DNA from: Nemophila menziesii
Taxonomy: Eukaryota; Streptophyta; Magnoliopsida; Boraginales; Hydrophyllaceae
Reading direction: 5' to 3'
Length of the DNA stretch: 64,000 bases
Assembly (NCBI GenBank): GCA_029959085.1
Contig: JARWIR010000011.1
Coordinates: 5,333,840-5,397,839 of the forward strand
The translations under genes were made by a program, and so were the position numbers. Shown in pieces: positions 23,600 through 35,849 of this stretch (within the stretch, counting starts at the first letter, position 1; every line of letters begins with the position of its first letter). The notes under the pieces were generated by a model that worked only from the letters and a program-made list of their open reading frames with translations, was not told the DNA's origin and did not search any database.

Positions 23600-23965
23600 A
23601 AATATTATGATAGGGACTTTTATGCAATTTAAAACTACATAGGGACTTTCATGAAATTTAAGAAAAACTAAATATGGACTTTAGGGACTATTATGCAATT
23701 TTTAAAAATATTTAGGCATTTTTATGCTATTTAAGAAAAATTAAATATGGACTTTAGGGACTTTTATGCAATTTACAAAAATATTTAGGAATATTTATGC
23801 AATTTTAGAAAAATTAAATAAGGACTATTATGCAATTTAAAAAAATATATAGGAATATTTATGGAATTTTTAACAAATAAAATATGGATTTTTATGCATT
23901 TTTTAAAAATAAAGGGAATTTTATGCAATTTAAAAAAATATAGGGAATTTAGTTTACTATATAAT
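23600..23965. repeat. Degenerate repeats in the leader intron
   Basis: Imperfect repeats of about 45-50 bp carrying GGGACTTTTATGCAATTT and TTTAAAAATATTTAGG variants. The rest of 23,226-24,133 is T-rich intron sequence without other features. Confidence 0.65.
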
Positions 23966-24133
23966 AATATAATTTTAAATATCAAAAAAAAAAAAAAAAT
24001 TAGTTTATTTTAATTATTATTGTAATAATTTATTTAATTTTATTTTCATGTTTTTTATTTTTGGTGATGTAATAATTTAGTATTTTTTATGTTATTTTTT
24101 ATTCTGTATTTTAATTTACCTATAAATTGCTAG

Positions 24134-25875
24134 ATGGCCGATGTCATGACTCGACAGCATGGAGGGGCTGGTGGTGGGAGGGAACCAAACGAGAATCCTA
24201 ACCGAAACCTAGCCGACTGTGCAAACCAGCCTGGTAAAAAAACAAATTCAACTCAATCCTTTGTTAAAAAATAAAGTCACTAATAGTTAATGTAATGTTA
24301 AAACAGACCCCCCTAGACGGAGAACAAGGGGTGGAGGTGCCTTAAAGACTGCGATGAAGGCACTTAAGGAAGTTGGGTGGCCTTTGCCGGTCAACTTTTG
24401 TGCGTTAGACGACACGTGGAGTCCGACAGGCAAGTACGGGCACCACGTTGCTCAAGTTATTGGAATCACAGTACGAGAGAGGATTCCGCTCTATCACCCG
24501 TCTTGGAAAAAAGTGCCGGAGGCGGACAAAAACGCTGTTATTAAGAGATTATCGGTATTTAATTTAATTGTTAAAATTTTTTTAACTTAATTTATTATTC
24601 TTATTTAAATTTAACTAATGTATTTTTTTTACAGAAATATTTTAACATAAATGATTGGAGAAAGAGGAAAGATTGGAACAAGATTTTTGGGAATTTGGAC
24701 GACACAATGAGGATGAGATATAAGGATTACAAACATTACGTGAAGAAGCATTAATGGAGAAAAGGTTTGAAGCCGGATTGGATGTCAGATGAGGCGTGGG
24801 CTTTGTGCTGCGAGTATTGGGGCTCGAGAAAAGCTAAGGTGAATTTTTGATTAATTTTAATTTTCGTATATATTTAAAATTATAATTGTTTTTATTAATA
24901 AATGAATTTTATATTTTTTCAGAATCAAGCAAAAGAAAATCAAAAGAATCGAGAAAAGCAGAAAAACAAGAGTGGAGCGGGGTCGAGGAGGTATTCCCGA
25001 ACTCGGGATATGCTATACGAGGTAATTTTTTATTTAAGTTAATTTTTTTAAATTAATTTATAATTTATTTTGAATATTCTTTATTTTCTTGAAACAGGGT
25101 GAAGAATTAATCCGGGGATGGAATCTGGTGATAAGGGATGAGTCTACCCAACAAGACATCCCGATTCCGCGTATGGGTGCTTTTTACGAGGTGGTGGGGA
25201 ACACAAAGAAGACGAAAGAGTGGAGGTCTGTGGGGTACGAAAGAGCCGATGTAAGTTTTTCTATATTATATTGTTTTAATTAATTTTTTCATTTATTATA
25301 AATTTTAATTGATATATTGTTTTTTATGTAACAGAAATTGCTCAAGGACGCGATGAAGGAAAAGGTGACTCAAAGTCAATCAGAGTCAGGCGATTGGGGA
25401 GGATTGAGTCAAAAGGAGCAATACGATTACGTGAGGAGGACCGCGAAGGAGGTTGGGTCACCGAAGAGGAGTTTTATTCCGGGCATTGGCCGTCCGGGAA
25501 AATCGAAGAACAAGGCTAAGACTACTCCAGCCCGGAACGAGCAACACGAGGAGATGATGGCGGCTATTAACGAGCTCCGAGTGTCCAGCGGTCTTCCCCC
25601 ATTCCCCTGCCCTGAAGATTCTACTAGCACCGCGCCTGCACCTTTTTCGATGGCTACTGTGTGTGAATGATGCCATCGCATACGTTAATCAGTTGAGGGC
25701 GGATAAAGGCGAGGCCCCCTTCCAGCCTATGAATGCGGGCCCCACTCCTCCTGGCGATGACTCAGATGATGATAGTAGTAGTAGTGGTGAAGATGTTGAG
25801 ATGGATATTGATTTGGATGAAGATGATGACGTGCTCGGGAATGAGGAAGACATTTATAGACGGCAAGGATTTTAG
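24134..25875 (+). pseudogene. TNPA-like second CACTA gene, Transposase_24 type (broken)
   Basis: The predicted product resembles the plant Ptta/En/Spm Transposase_24 family, which in relatives acts as the DNA-binding partner of the transposase. Six coding exons fit GT-AG rules and phase: 24,134-24,233; 24,307-24,554; 24,635-24,838; 24,923-25,021; 25,098-25,250; 25,335-25,875. Motifs in order are a Gly/Arg-rich start (PPRRRTRGGG), WKKVPEADKNAVIKRL, DWRKRKDWNKIF, KPDWMSDEAW, NQKNREKQKNKSGAGSRRY, then a basic stretch PGKSKNKAK and a strongly acidic tail (DDSDDDSSSSGEDVEMD). Lesions: in-frame TAA at 24,752-24,754, and a frame change within GTGTGTGAATGATG at ~25,658-25,667. Without that frame change the protein would stop at 25,670; the acidic tail is in the other frame. 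Exons were read by eye. Confidence 0.75.
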
Positions 25876-25976
25876 TGATGTTTTATTTATTTTATTTTAA
25901 GACTTTTCGGATTAAGACTTTATTTTTTTTGGTTTGTACTAAGACTTATGTAATGGTTTTATGTTTGGTGACTTTT

Positions 25977-26050
25977 ACCTGGCTTGACCAGGTTTGACTT
26001 TGACCTGGCTTGACCGGGGTTGACTTTGACCTGGCTTGACCGGGTTTGAA
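25977..26050. repeat. Three 26-bp tandem repeats
   Basis: ACCTGGCTTGACC(A/G)GG units start at 25,977, 26,003 and 26,029. They lie in the 3' untranslated region of the second gene. Confidence 0.85.
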
Positions 26051-26111
26051 TTTGGTTTAATTTAATATTTTAATTAATTCTTTAGAATTGTTAATTTTAT
26101 TATTATTTTTA

Positions 26112-26232
26112 TATTTTTTATTTTTAAAAAAAATAAAAAAATATGATTTTCGAATTATTTTTAATTACAGAAATGCAATTAAAAAAAATTCGAAAATTGT
26201 GTTTTTTTATTTTTTTAAAAATAAAAAATTAT
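26112..26232. repeat. AT-rich hairpin before the 3' subterminal cluster
   Basis: Arms of about 55 bp (TTTTTAAAAAAAATAAAAAA...TTTTCGAATT and its complement) separated by a few bases. It could help end transcription of the second gene, but this is only inference from position. Confidence 0.55.
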
Positions 26233-26235
26233 TAT

Positions 26236-26575
26236 TACCGACTACATAGTAGTCGACATTGACTACAAAATGTAGTCGCACTATCTCTAGAAATTAACGA
26301 CTACTTTGTAGTCGTTGATGTTGTTCACTTTTCTCGACTACAAAGTAGTCGCTAAGAGTTGCGTAATCTAGCGACTACATTGTAGTCGTTAATACCAACC
26401 CAAGCTCTAACGACTACTTATTGCCCAGTAGTCGTAAGGTTTAGCTTCTAACGACAATTTTATCGCGACTAATTTCTAGCGACTACTTGTAGTCGCTAGA
26501 ACCATGAACTAACTTCTAGCGACTACTTTTTAAACTTCTAGCGACTACTCATGTAGTCGCTAGTAGCTTGACGCG
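26236..26575. promoter_or_regulatory. 3' subterminal motif cluster of the CACTA element
   Basis: About 16 GCGACTAC-type motifs, mostly as close inverted pairs (e.g. ACGACTACTTTGTAGTCGT near 26,299). It mirrors the 5' cluster and runs to within ~10 bp of the 3' terminus. Confidence 0.8.
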
Positions 26576-26583
26576 GTGTAGTG

Positions 26584-26586
26584 TAT
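26584..26586. repeat. CACTA target-site duplication, right copy (TAT)
   Basis: Second TAT of the pair; see 16,563-16,565. Confidence 0.9.
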
Positions 26587-27367
26587 TAAACTTTCTAGTG
26601 GTGATGACATTATTATATGGAAGGAGAGTAATATAAGAGGTTTCTCCTTCAAGAAAACCATTGAGAAAATTGTTGTTGAGAAGAGTGAAGTAAAGTGGTG
26701 GAAACTAGTATGGACAAAGTCTTGTATACCGAGGTGTGCATTTATTTCTTGGTTATGCTTTCAGGACATATTATCTATCAAAGCTAGGATGCTCAGTTCG
26801 GGAATGCAAGTTAACCACTTTGATGTTTCTGCAATGCTAATATAGAAGAAGTTAATCACGTATTTATAAGTTGCTCTTTCACAAAGCGAATTTTATTAAA
26901 GATGCTTCAGCGGTGTAATATTAAGGTTAATCATGCCGACTTGGAAGAATTGATTAATATAATTAATTTAATTCATTGTGTAGAAGTTGTTGATATTGTG
27001 GGTACATTTATTACTACTTATATATACTCTGTATGGTGGGAGACAAATGAAATGTAACATGGTGGGAATTTCCTAAGTGAATATCATATATGGAAAAGGA
27101 TTTACATTCTAGTCCATGCGAAAGTGGGAAGGAGAAAATACAAAAGCAAAGAAGCAGATTCTCTTATTCTTAAAATAGAGTCCAGATAACTTATTGGGCC
27201 TAATAGTCTAGAGTTTCTTTCTTTAATTTTGATCAAAATTGTAATAGGCTTATTATGTAATAGTTGAAGTAGGTTGATTTATATTTTCTCGGCACTAGTA
27301 CGTGAAAGTTGTAATGACATTGTAGGTTGAGCTTATTTTAATAAAAGTGTAATTTATTGATAAAAAA
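26587..27367 (+). pseudogene. U5 LINE fragment, 3' part (split by CACTA)
   Basis: Continues the zf-RVT region cut at 16,565: IKLSSGDD, KWWKLVWTKSCIP, WLCFQD. The frame then changes near 26,815 (AACCACTTTGATG), before the Cys/His cluster. It ends in the AATAAAAG / A-rich LINE tail. The frame across the removed CACTA element matches U4. Confidence 0.8.
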
Positions 27368-28970
27368 ACTGTTCCAGTGGTGGCTAGAATTGATTCTGAC
27401 TCCAACATAAGTGGTGACCAAGATTATTTCTAAACCCACTTTTCAATAATTAATTATCTTTTAATTAAAAAAAAAATTCTTCCATCCAATATTGGATGAT
27501 CCTACATCAATAATATTAATACACATAATCCATGTTTTAAACTTACAAAAGTATTTAACTTATTAATCTAATGACATGTGTTTTTTTATAATTATCAATG
27601 GCCATGATACGAATACTGGACCATCCAATATTGGATGGAAGTATTACCCATATTTAATACCCAAAAATCAAAGAAAAAACTGATTAGCAAATCCATTATT
27701 CCATTATAAAAACAAAAAGAAAAAATAATTTCGTCACCATATCAAACACAAAAACAAAAAGAACACAAATTAAAGTTTATTTTTAAACCTAATCTCATCA
27801 CTTTTCACTTACATCCACCGCCCGCCAAGGACTACTCTCGACCATCTTCACACTCACCTTTCACCAAGCCTGCACAAGACAATTCTCCACCATCGAAGAA
27901 CCCAAATTAAGGTTTAATTTTAAACCCAATCTCATATTTTTACAGTCCATAAACAATTGATTTAGCAAACCCTTCCAAGGCAACCTATCCTTTCTAAGGT
28001 ATCCAGGTCTTGATTTATATATGATTGTGTATGTTTTGTCACTTCTTATTATTTGTTTATAAATGTTTTCGATTAAGATCGTTCCTACAAAGCCTATTAA
28101 AGTCATCCAAGGTACTTTTTCAATTCTTGCTCAATTATGTGAATAATAAATATTGTTTATTATGTATCCATCGTTTGATTGATCAAACTTTGATCCGTGC
28201 AAAGATCCCCCTATCTCAATAAATGTAGTATTCATTAGTAGTAATTAAGTTAGAGTAAATTTTTGATTGATTTAAATGGTGGAGATTATCAATTGTATTT
28301 TTTGCAGCTCTTGTCATGTGTGTTTCTGACCATACGAAATAACATCCAGATTAAATTTTAGGATCCATAATCTTTGTACAGTACATGTTTGATAATAATC
28401 TCAAAACCGGTCAAAAATAATAAAAAAAATATAAGAAGAGTAAAATATTTAATAAATAAAATTCAAACTTTTATTGTTCAATTGCATTATTTATATCTAT
28501 GTTAATTGATCGCAAAGAAACTATTTAAATTAATGGTTTCTTTCCTTCTCTTTCTTTTCCATTCCAAACCATTCAAATTTAATTTCCAAATCCAATTTCT
28601 CTTTCCAGTTGATTGTGATGTTTCATTTCTTCTTTGGCTTCCCTTCCAAGCCGTTAAAATCCGATTTCTCTTAATGCTCAATGTAATTTACTAATAATTA
28701 TTTGATTGTGATATAGTTCGTCAATATTATTTAGAAGCATACGTATTTTATTTTACGATTGATGATAATGAATATCTATTTTTGTTGGATTTTAACTTTG
28801 ATTTAATATTTAGTCTCTCTAATCATAGATATATCAAAAGATAGGATTAATCTTTTATTTACTTCATATTTGATAGATTGTTGTTGGTTTTGCAAATGTT
28901 TAAAACATGGCCTCAATTTTGTGTTGACAATTTAAAATAATAAGTAGTTTTAAACTTAATTATGAAGTTA
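27368..28970. repeat. U5 spacer A (inverted)
   Basis: Reverse-orientation spacer A carrying the MITE at 27,479-27,649. No supportable gene; open stretches at 27,861-28,106 and 28,506-28,694 are the recurrent ones and carry no known domain. Confidence 0.75.
27479..27649. mobile_element. MITE with CTTCCATCCAATATTGGATG ends, copy 1
   Basis: A 171-bp insertion absent from most units. The ends are inverted repeats built on CTTCCATCCAATATTGGATG, itself partly palindromic. One side adds GTATTACCC. The right flank ATATTT matches the duplication seen at the U10 copy; the left flank has drifted into an A-run. Superfamily not assigned. Confidence 0.75.
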
Positions 28971-29632
28971 CTTATGTATCAATATGTATTTTTATCTTTT
29001 TATAAATAAGTAATTCTATATATTACTCATTTCGTACAACCCTTACACCACCCCATTTTACGTGGTGTGATTTGACTGAAAATTATTTCATTTCAAATCA
29101 AACCACACCACATAATGTGGTGGTATATTGAATTCTTATTTATAGATTATATAATATATATGAGCAACATTAAATCTTATATGAAGATAAAAAAATTAAT
29201 ATAAAATAAAATTCTTAATTTATGAATCATATTAACAAATATATTCAACAATTATACAAGTAAACAAAAAACTCATTAAATTCATTTATGCATATAAACA
29301 TACATATAATAATAGAAAATATACCAATAAAGAAAATAAAAAAAAGGTATTACGATAGAAGCGAGATCAAATTCAATCAAACACTTACAAAATAATTAAG
29401 TTACACAATAGATAAAACTTAATCACGAAACTTGATATATACATATATGTTGATACACATCGAAATTCCTCAATTACAACAATAAATATTTCATATATGA
29501 TGAGAATTACTAATATTCTAAGATACATACCATCAAGATCTATTTTTAAAATCTATTACATAACTCGAGAAAGATAAAATAAAATTATTGGTAAGCAATA
29601 AAATAAAATAAATATTTTATTCTTTTATCCCT
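28971..29632. repeat. Partial palindrome at the right inversion joint
   Basis: Carries one outer arm (hairpin near 29,040-29,125) and the palindrome centre. It is then joined at ~29,632 directly to the outer left arm of the next palindrome. This is where the array returns to its usual orientation. Confidence 0.75.
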
Positions 29633-30874
29633 ATAGAATTACCCATTTACTTATTTCATACAACCCTCATACCTCCTCTTTTAGGTAGTGTGATTTGATT
29701 GCAAATTATTTAATTTCCAATCAAGGCACGCCATATAAGGAGGTAGTATAAAAAATTATTATCAAAAAATCAAGAAATATATACGAGCAACATTAAATCT
29801 TATACGAGGATAAGAAATAAATATAAAATAAAGTGCTTATTTTATGAATCGTATTAACAAAAAATATTTAATAATTATACAAGTAAACAAGAAACTCATT
29901 AACTTCAGTTATCCATATAAACAAACATATAATAATAGAAATTGTACCTATAAAAGAGATTTAAACAACAAGGTATTAAGATAGATGCGAGATCAAATTC
30001 ATTCTAACACTTACGAAATAATTAAGTTATATACTGGATAAAACTTAATCACGAAACTTGATATATACATATATTGTGATACATATCGATATTCGTCAGT
30101 TACAAACATAGATCTTTCATATAAGATGAGAATTACTAATACTCTAAGATACTTACCATCAAGATCTATTTTAAAAATCTATTACATAACTCAAAAAAGA
30201 TAAAAAAAATTATAGGTATAAAACAATAAAATAATTTTTTTATTTTATTGCGTACCAATAATTTTATTTTATCTTTCTCGAGTTATGTAATAGATTTTAA
30301 AAATAGATCTTGAGGGTAAGTATCTTAGAATATTAGTAATTGTCATCATATATGAAATATTTATGGTTGTAATTGAGGAATTTCGATATGTATCAACATA
30401 TATGTATATATCAAGTTTCGTGATTAAGTTTTATCCACTGTGTAACTTAATAATTTTGTAAGTGTTTGATTGAATTTGATCTCGCTTCTATCGTAATAAC
30501 TTTTTTTAATTCTCTTTATTGGTATATTTTCTATTATTATATGTATGTTTATATTCATAAATGAAGTTAATGAGTTTCATGTTTACTTGTATAATTGTTG
30601 AATATTGTTTGTTAATATGATTCATGAAATAAGCATATTTTATATTAATTTTTTTATCTTCATATAAAATTTAATGTTGCTCTTATATATTATATAATAT
30701 ATAAATAAGAATGCTATATACCACCCCCTTATGTGGAGTGGTTTGATTTGAAATGAAATAATTTTCAGTCAAATCACACCACGTAAAATGGGGTTGTATA
30801 AGGGTTGTACGAAATGAGTAAAATATAGAATTACTTATTTATAAAAAGATAAAAATACATATTGATACATAAGT
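29633..30874. repeat. U6 large palindrome
   Basis: Nearly complete palindrome, missing only the outermost ~40 bp of the left arm. Centre near 30,240; hairpins near 29,665-29,755 and 30,715-30,800. It shares private variants (TTAGGTAGTG) with 48,488, which places the start of the higher-order duplication here. Confidence 0.8.
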
Positions 30875-32229
30875 AACTTTATATTTAAGTTTAAAACTAC
30901 TTATTATTTAAAATTGTCAACACAAAATTGAGGCCATCTTTTAAACATTTGCAAAACCAACAACAATCTATCAAATATGATGTAAATAAAAGATTAAGAC
31001 TATCTTTTGATATATCTATGATTAGAGAGATTGAATATTAAATCAAAGTTAAAATGCAACCAAATAGATATTCATCATCATCAATCGTAAAATAAAATAC
31101 ATATTCTTCTAAATAATATTGACAAACTATACCATAATAAAATATTTTTTAGTAAATTACATTGAGCATTAAGAGAAGTTGAATTTTAATGGCTTGGAAG
31201 GGAAGCCAAAGAAGAAATGAAAAAGCGCAATCAACTGGAAAGAGAAATTGGATTTGGAAATTAAATTTGAATGGTTTGGAATGGAAAAGAAATATAAGGA
31301 AAGAAACAATTAATTTAAATAGTATCTTTGCAATCAATTAACATAGATATAAATAATGAAATTGAACAATAAAAGTTTTTACTCTTCTTATATTTGTTTT
31401 GATTATTTTTTACCGGTTTTGAGATTATTATCAAACATGTACTGTACAGAAGAAGAAGACTATGGATCTGAAAGTTTAATCTGGATGTTTTTTTGCATGG
31501 TCAGAAAAACACATGACAAGAGCTACAAAAAATACAATTTTACAAACTCCACCATTTAAATCAATCAAAAATTTACTCTTACTTAATTACTATTAATGAA
31601 TACTACATTGATTGAGATAGGTGGTCCTTTGCACGGATCAAAGTTTGATCGATCAAATAATGGATACATAATAAACAATATTTATTACTCACATAATTGA
31701 GCAAGAATTGAAAAACGTACCTTGGATGACTTCAATAGGCTTTGTAGGAACGATCTTAATCTAAAAATTTTACAAACAAATAAGAAGTTACAAAACATAC
31801 ACAATCATATATAAAATAAGACCTGGATACCTTAGAAAGCGTAGGTTGCTTTGGGAAGGGTCTGCTAAATCAATTGTTTATTGCCTATAAAAGATGAGAT
31901 CGGGTTTTAAATTAAACCTTAATTTGGGTTCTTTGATGGTGGAGAATGGTCTTGTGCAGCTTGGTGGAAAGGTGAGTGTAAATATGGTCGAGAATAGTCC
32001 TTGGTGGCGGTGGATGTAAGTGAAAAGTGATGAGATTAGATTAAAAATAAACTTTAATTTGGGTACTTTTTATTTTTGCGTGTGTTACGGTGATGGAATT
32101 ATTTTTTCTTTTTGTTTTTATAATTGAATAATGGATTTCCTAATCAGTTTTTTCTTTGATGTTTGGGTATTAAATATCCACCACTTATGTTGGGGTCAGA
32201 ATAAATTCTAGCCACAACTGGAAAAGTTT
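30875..32229. repeat. U6 spacer A
   Basis: Spacer A with a shortened AT stretch before the LINE tail (near 32,176). No supportable gene. Confidence 0.75.
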
Positions 32230-33441
32230 ATTTATCAATAAATTAAACTTTTATTAAAATAAGCTCAACCTCCAATGTCATTACAACTTTCACATACTAG
32301 TGTCGAGCAAATATAAATCGACCTACTTTAACTATTACATAATAAGCCTATTACAATTTTAATCAAAACTAAAGAAAGAAACCCTAAACTATTAGGCCGA
32401 ATAAGCTAATTGAACTCTATTTTAATAATAAGAGAATCTGCTTCTTTGCTTTTGTATTTTCTCTTTCCCACTTTCACATGGACTAGAATGTAAATCCTTT
32501 TCCATATATGATCTTCACATAGGCAATTCCCACCATGTTACCTTTCATTTCTCTCCCTCCATACACAAGATATATAAGTAGTAATAAATGTCTCCACAAT
32601 ATCAACAACTTCTACACAATGAATTAAATTAATTATATTAATCAATTCTTCCAATTTTGCAGGATTAACCTTAACATTACACCGCTCAAGCATCTTCAAT
32701 AAAATTCTCTTTGTGAAAGAGCAGCTTATAAATAAGTGATTAACTTCTTCTATATTAGCATTGCAGAAACATTAGAGTGGGTTAACTTGCATTTCCGAAC
32801 TGAGCTTAGCTTTGGTAGATAATCTGTCTTGAAAGCATAACCAAGCAGTAAATGCACACCTCGGTATTCAAGACTTTGTGCATACTAGTTTCCACCTTTT
32901 TACTTCACTCTTCTGAACTGTAATTTTCTCAAGGGTTTTCTTGAAGGAGAAACAACTTATATTACTCTCCTTCCATATAATAATATCATCCCCACTAGAA
33001 AGTTTAATATTAGAGATATGAGGGAGTAATTTGCCCACAATAGGAGGCAATCTCCATCTATTACCCCCGTAGAATGAAGAAATAGTTTTAATACAGTTAA
33101 TGTCATCGCTATAAGATCAATTCCTAAGAATTCTTGTGAATTTTTTCCACCTAGCCATCTATCCCAAATTAAAAATGTATTCATACCATTCCTTATAACA
33201 TGAGTAATAAAGTGATACGCTAGGTACCCGATCTTCAAAAATCTGATTCCATATCCATGTGTGAGATTGTTTTATATTCAAGCTCCAGATACACCTGCCT
33301 TTAATGATATTATGATGAACCCACAAACTTCACAAATCGTGTTTTTGTGAGTATATTCTCCAGAAAGTAGCTAGGAGAAAAACTTTATTTATATCTTCAA
33401 TACTTGGAATACCACAAGACTTCCATGCACTTTACTAGAGC
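32230..33441 (-). pseudogene. U6 LINE fragment (zf-RVT)
   Basis: Minus-strand LINE relic split by several lesions. A one-base loss near 33,110 (GCTATAAGATC for GCTACTAAGATC) divides the open stretches 32,957-33,238 and 32,868-33,050. A tandem-base gain near 33,236 breaks the frame upstream. A small deletion removes residues near 32,805. U9 shares these lesions. Confidence 0.8.
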
Positions 33442-34570
33442 AAATATTAATAACTCTTTTTTGTTTTAATAATTTATGTTTGAATTGATTTATATCAACA
33501 AAAAATAGTTAATTAATTAAACATTTTGCTAATTTGGTTTGACTTGAATATTTTTATAAATAACAGTGTATTATGAGATTAATTATAAGATTGTTGGTCA
33601 TGATTTTACAAATATCGGGTATATATACTTCAAGTATGAAAATCTTTGATATCTTTTTATTGTGTCGTCGTGCATCTTTCTTGTTTTGGTTATTTAAAGT
33701 ACCAGTAGCTTTAAAATCCAAGTAACTTAATACTAAATTCATACCAATTAATTATATTATTATGATAAATATTAATTTACTACTTTTCACCATTAACATA
33801 AATAGAATTTGGAAAATTTAAATATATTTTAGCCCTAATTCTATATGAATTATAACTTACTCCTATAAAAATAAGAAGTGATAACTCTTATTCCTGAAAA
33901 ATAAAAAACTAAAAATATAATAATGGATGGAGATTTTGGTGATATTAATATGATGGTTATTTGGAATTCTAAGAATTACAAAGTTAATATTTTTTAAGAT
34001 ATAGGGATTATATACCATATTTATTAATGTATTATACGTTTATGTTCTTAAGATTAATATGGATTGTATATTATTAACTTTATTAACCCTGCCTCTTAAT
34101 TTAAAAAGATATTGTGCATCTTTCAAATTATTATAATAAATAAGTATTTCTATTATTTTTAAACTAAAAACACGATTATCTAAGTACGTGCGTTAAAATT
34201 CTTTGTTGTAGAATTTTAGCTAAAATTTAGATTTTATAATGATATAATATTCCATACAACAAATTTACTAAAACTAATAAATTCAAGAAGTAGATAACAA
34301 AATTAAGAAATTGCACTGGTTAAAAACATGATTTAATGCATTTAATAAATAATGAATTACATGGGATGCATTTCGCTCGATCTTAATTACACCCAAACAA
34401 GAATCGCAAAGCTCCTAATAATAACATTCCTCCAGGAACCACCAACCATCTATTCAACATATACATATTTAGTCAAAACAATTTATATAATTGAAAAAAC
34501 TTCAAAAGTATTCATAAACAAATCTTTACTAATTGAATCGATTGGCACTTACTTCGATTTTGAAACTCAG
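33442..34570. repeat. U6 spacer B
   Basis: Spacer B with a deletion near 34,160 compared with U1. The plus-strand open stretch at 34,352-34,612 is the antisense of the RNase H-like scrap and is not called a gene. Confidence 0.7.
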
Positions 34571-35849
34571 ATAATTATGTATCAATATGCATTTTTCTCT
34601 TTTCATAAATGAGTAATTCTATATATCACTCATTTCATACAACCCTCATACCACCCTCTTTTACGTGGTGTGATTTGATTTCAAATTATTTAATTTCCAA
34701 TCAAAGCACGCAATATAAGGAGGTAGTATAAAAAATTATTCTTAAAAAATCAAGAAATATATACGAGCAACATTAAATCTTATACAAAGATAAGAAATAA
34801 ATATAAAATAAAATGCTTATTTTATGAATCGTATTAATAAAAAATATTCAAAAATTATACAAGTAAAAAAGAAACTCATTAACTTCAGTTATCCATATAA
34901 ACAAACATATAATAATATAAATTGTACATATAAAAGAGATTTAAAAAAAGGTATTAAGATAGATGGGAGATCAAATTCATTCTAGCACTTTCAAAATAAT
35001 TAAGTTACATACTGAATAAAACTTAACCACGAAACTTGATATATACATGTATTGTGATACATATCGATATTCGTCAATTACAAACATAGATCTTTCATAT
35101 AAGATGAGAATTACTAATACTCTAAGATACTTACCATCAAGATCTTTTTTAAAAATCTATTACATAACTCGAAAAAAATTAAAAAAAAATTATAGGGATA
35201 AAAGATTTATTTTATTTTATTGCGTACTAATAATTTTATTTTATCTTTCTCGAGTTATGTAATAAATTTTAAAAATAGATCTTGATGGTATGTATCTTAG
35301 AATATTAGTAATTCTCATCATATATGAAATATTTATGGTTGTAATTGAGTAATTTCGATGTGTATCAACATATATGTATATATCAAGTTTCGTGATTAAG
35401 TTTTATCTATTGTGTAACTTAATTATTTTGTAAGTGTTTGATTGAATTTGATCTCGCTTCTATCGTAATACCTTTTTTTTTATTTTTTTTATTGGTATAT
35501 TTTCTATTATTATATGTATGTTTTTATGCATAAATGAATTTAATGAGTTTTTTGTTTACTTGTATAATTGTTGAATATATTTGTTAATATGATTCATAAA
35601 TTAAGAATTTTATTTTATATTAATTTTTTTATCTTCATATAAGATTTAATGTTGCTCATATATATTATATAATCTATAAATAAGAATTCAATATACCACC
35701 CCATTATGTGGTGTGGTTTGATTTGAAATGAAATAATTTTCAGTCAAATCACACCACGTAAAATGGGATGGTGTAAGGGTTGTACGAAATGAGTAATATA
35801 TAGAATTACTTATTTATAAAAAGATAAAAATACATATTGATACATAAGT
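34571..35849. repeat. U6/U7 large palindrome
   Basis: Complete palindrome, centre near 35,210; hairpins near 34,645-34,735 and 35,695-35,780. Confidence 0.8.

Larger units (their letters stand above)
16566..26583 (+). mobile_element. CACTA (En/Spm) DNA transposon, complete, 10,018 bp
   Basis: The element begins CACTACTCCCGC and ends GCGGTGTAGTG, so both termini read CACTAC inwards with imperfect inverted repeats of about 13 bp. TAT is duplicated on both sides, and the LINE fragment of U5 rejoins exactly once the element and one TAT are removed. Order along the plus strand: subterminal motif cluster, three 179-bp repeats, transposase gene, 20-bp minisatellite, internal motif cluster, second gene, 3' subterminal cluster. 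Both genes carry lesions, so this copy is probably not autonomous. It occurs once in the window and is younger than the duplication that made U4 and U5. Confidence 0.95.
10269..29632. other. Inverted segment of the array carrying units U4 and U5
   Basis: From ~10,269 to ~29,632 every array component runs in the opposite orientation to the rest of the window; the LINE fragments, for example, are on the plus strand. Without the CACTA element the segment is about 9.3 kb, two units. The left joint lies in AT-rich spacer B. The right joint lies inside a palindrome, where the inner part of one copy (ending ...ATCCCTATA) is joined to the outer left arm of the next. Confidence 0.75.

Noticed and set aside
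25427..25681. Minus-strand open stretches over the last exon of the second CACTA gene
   Set aside because: Antisense shadows; the plus-strand exon has matching splice borders and family motifs.
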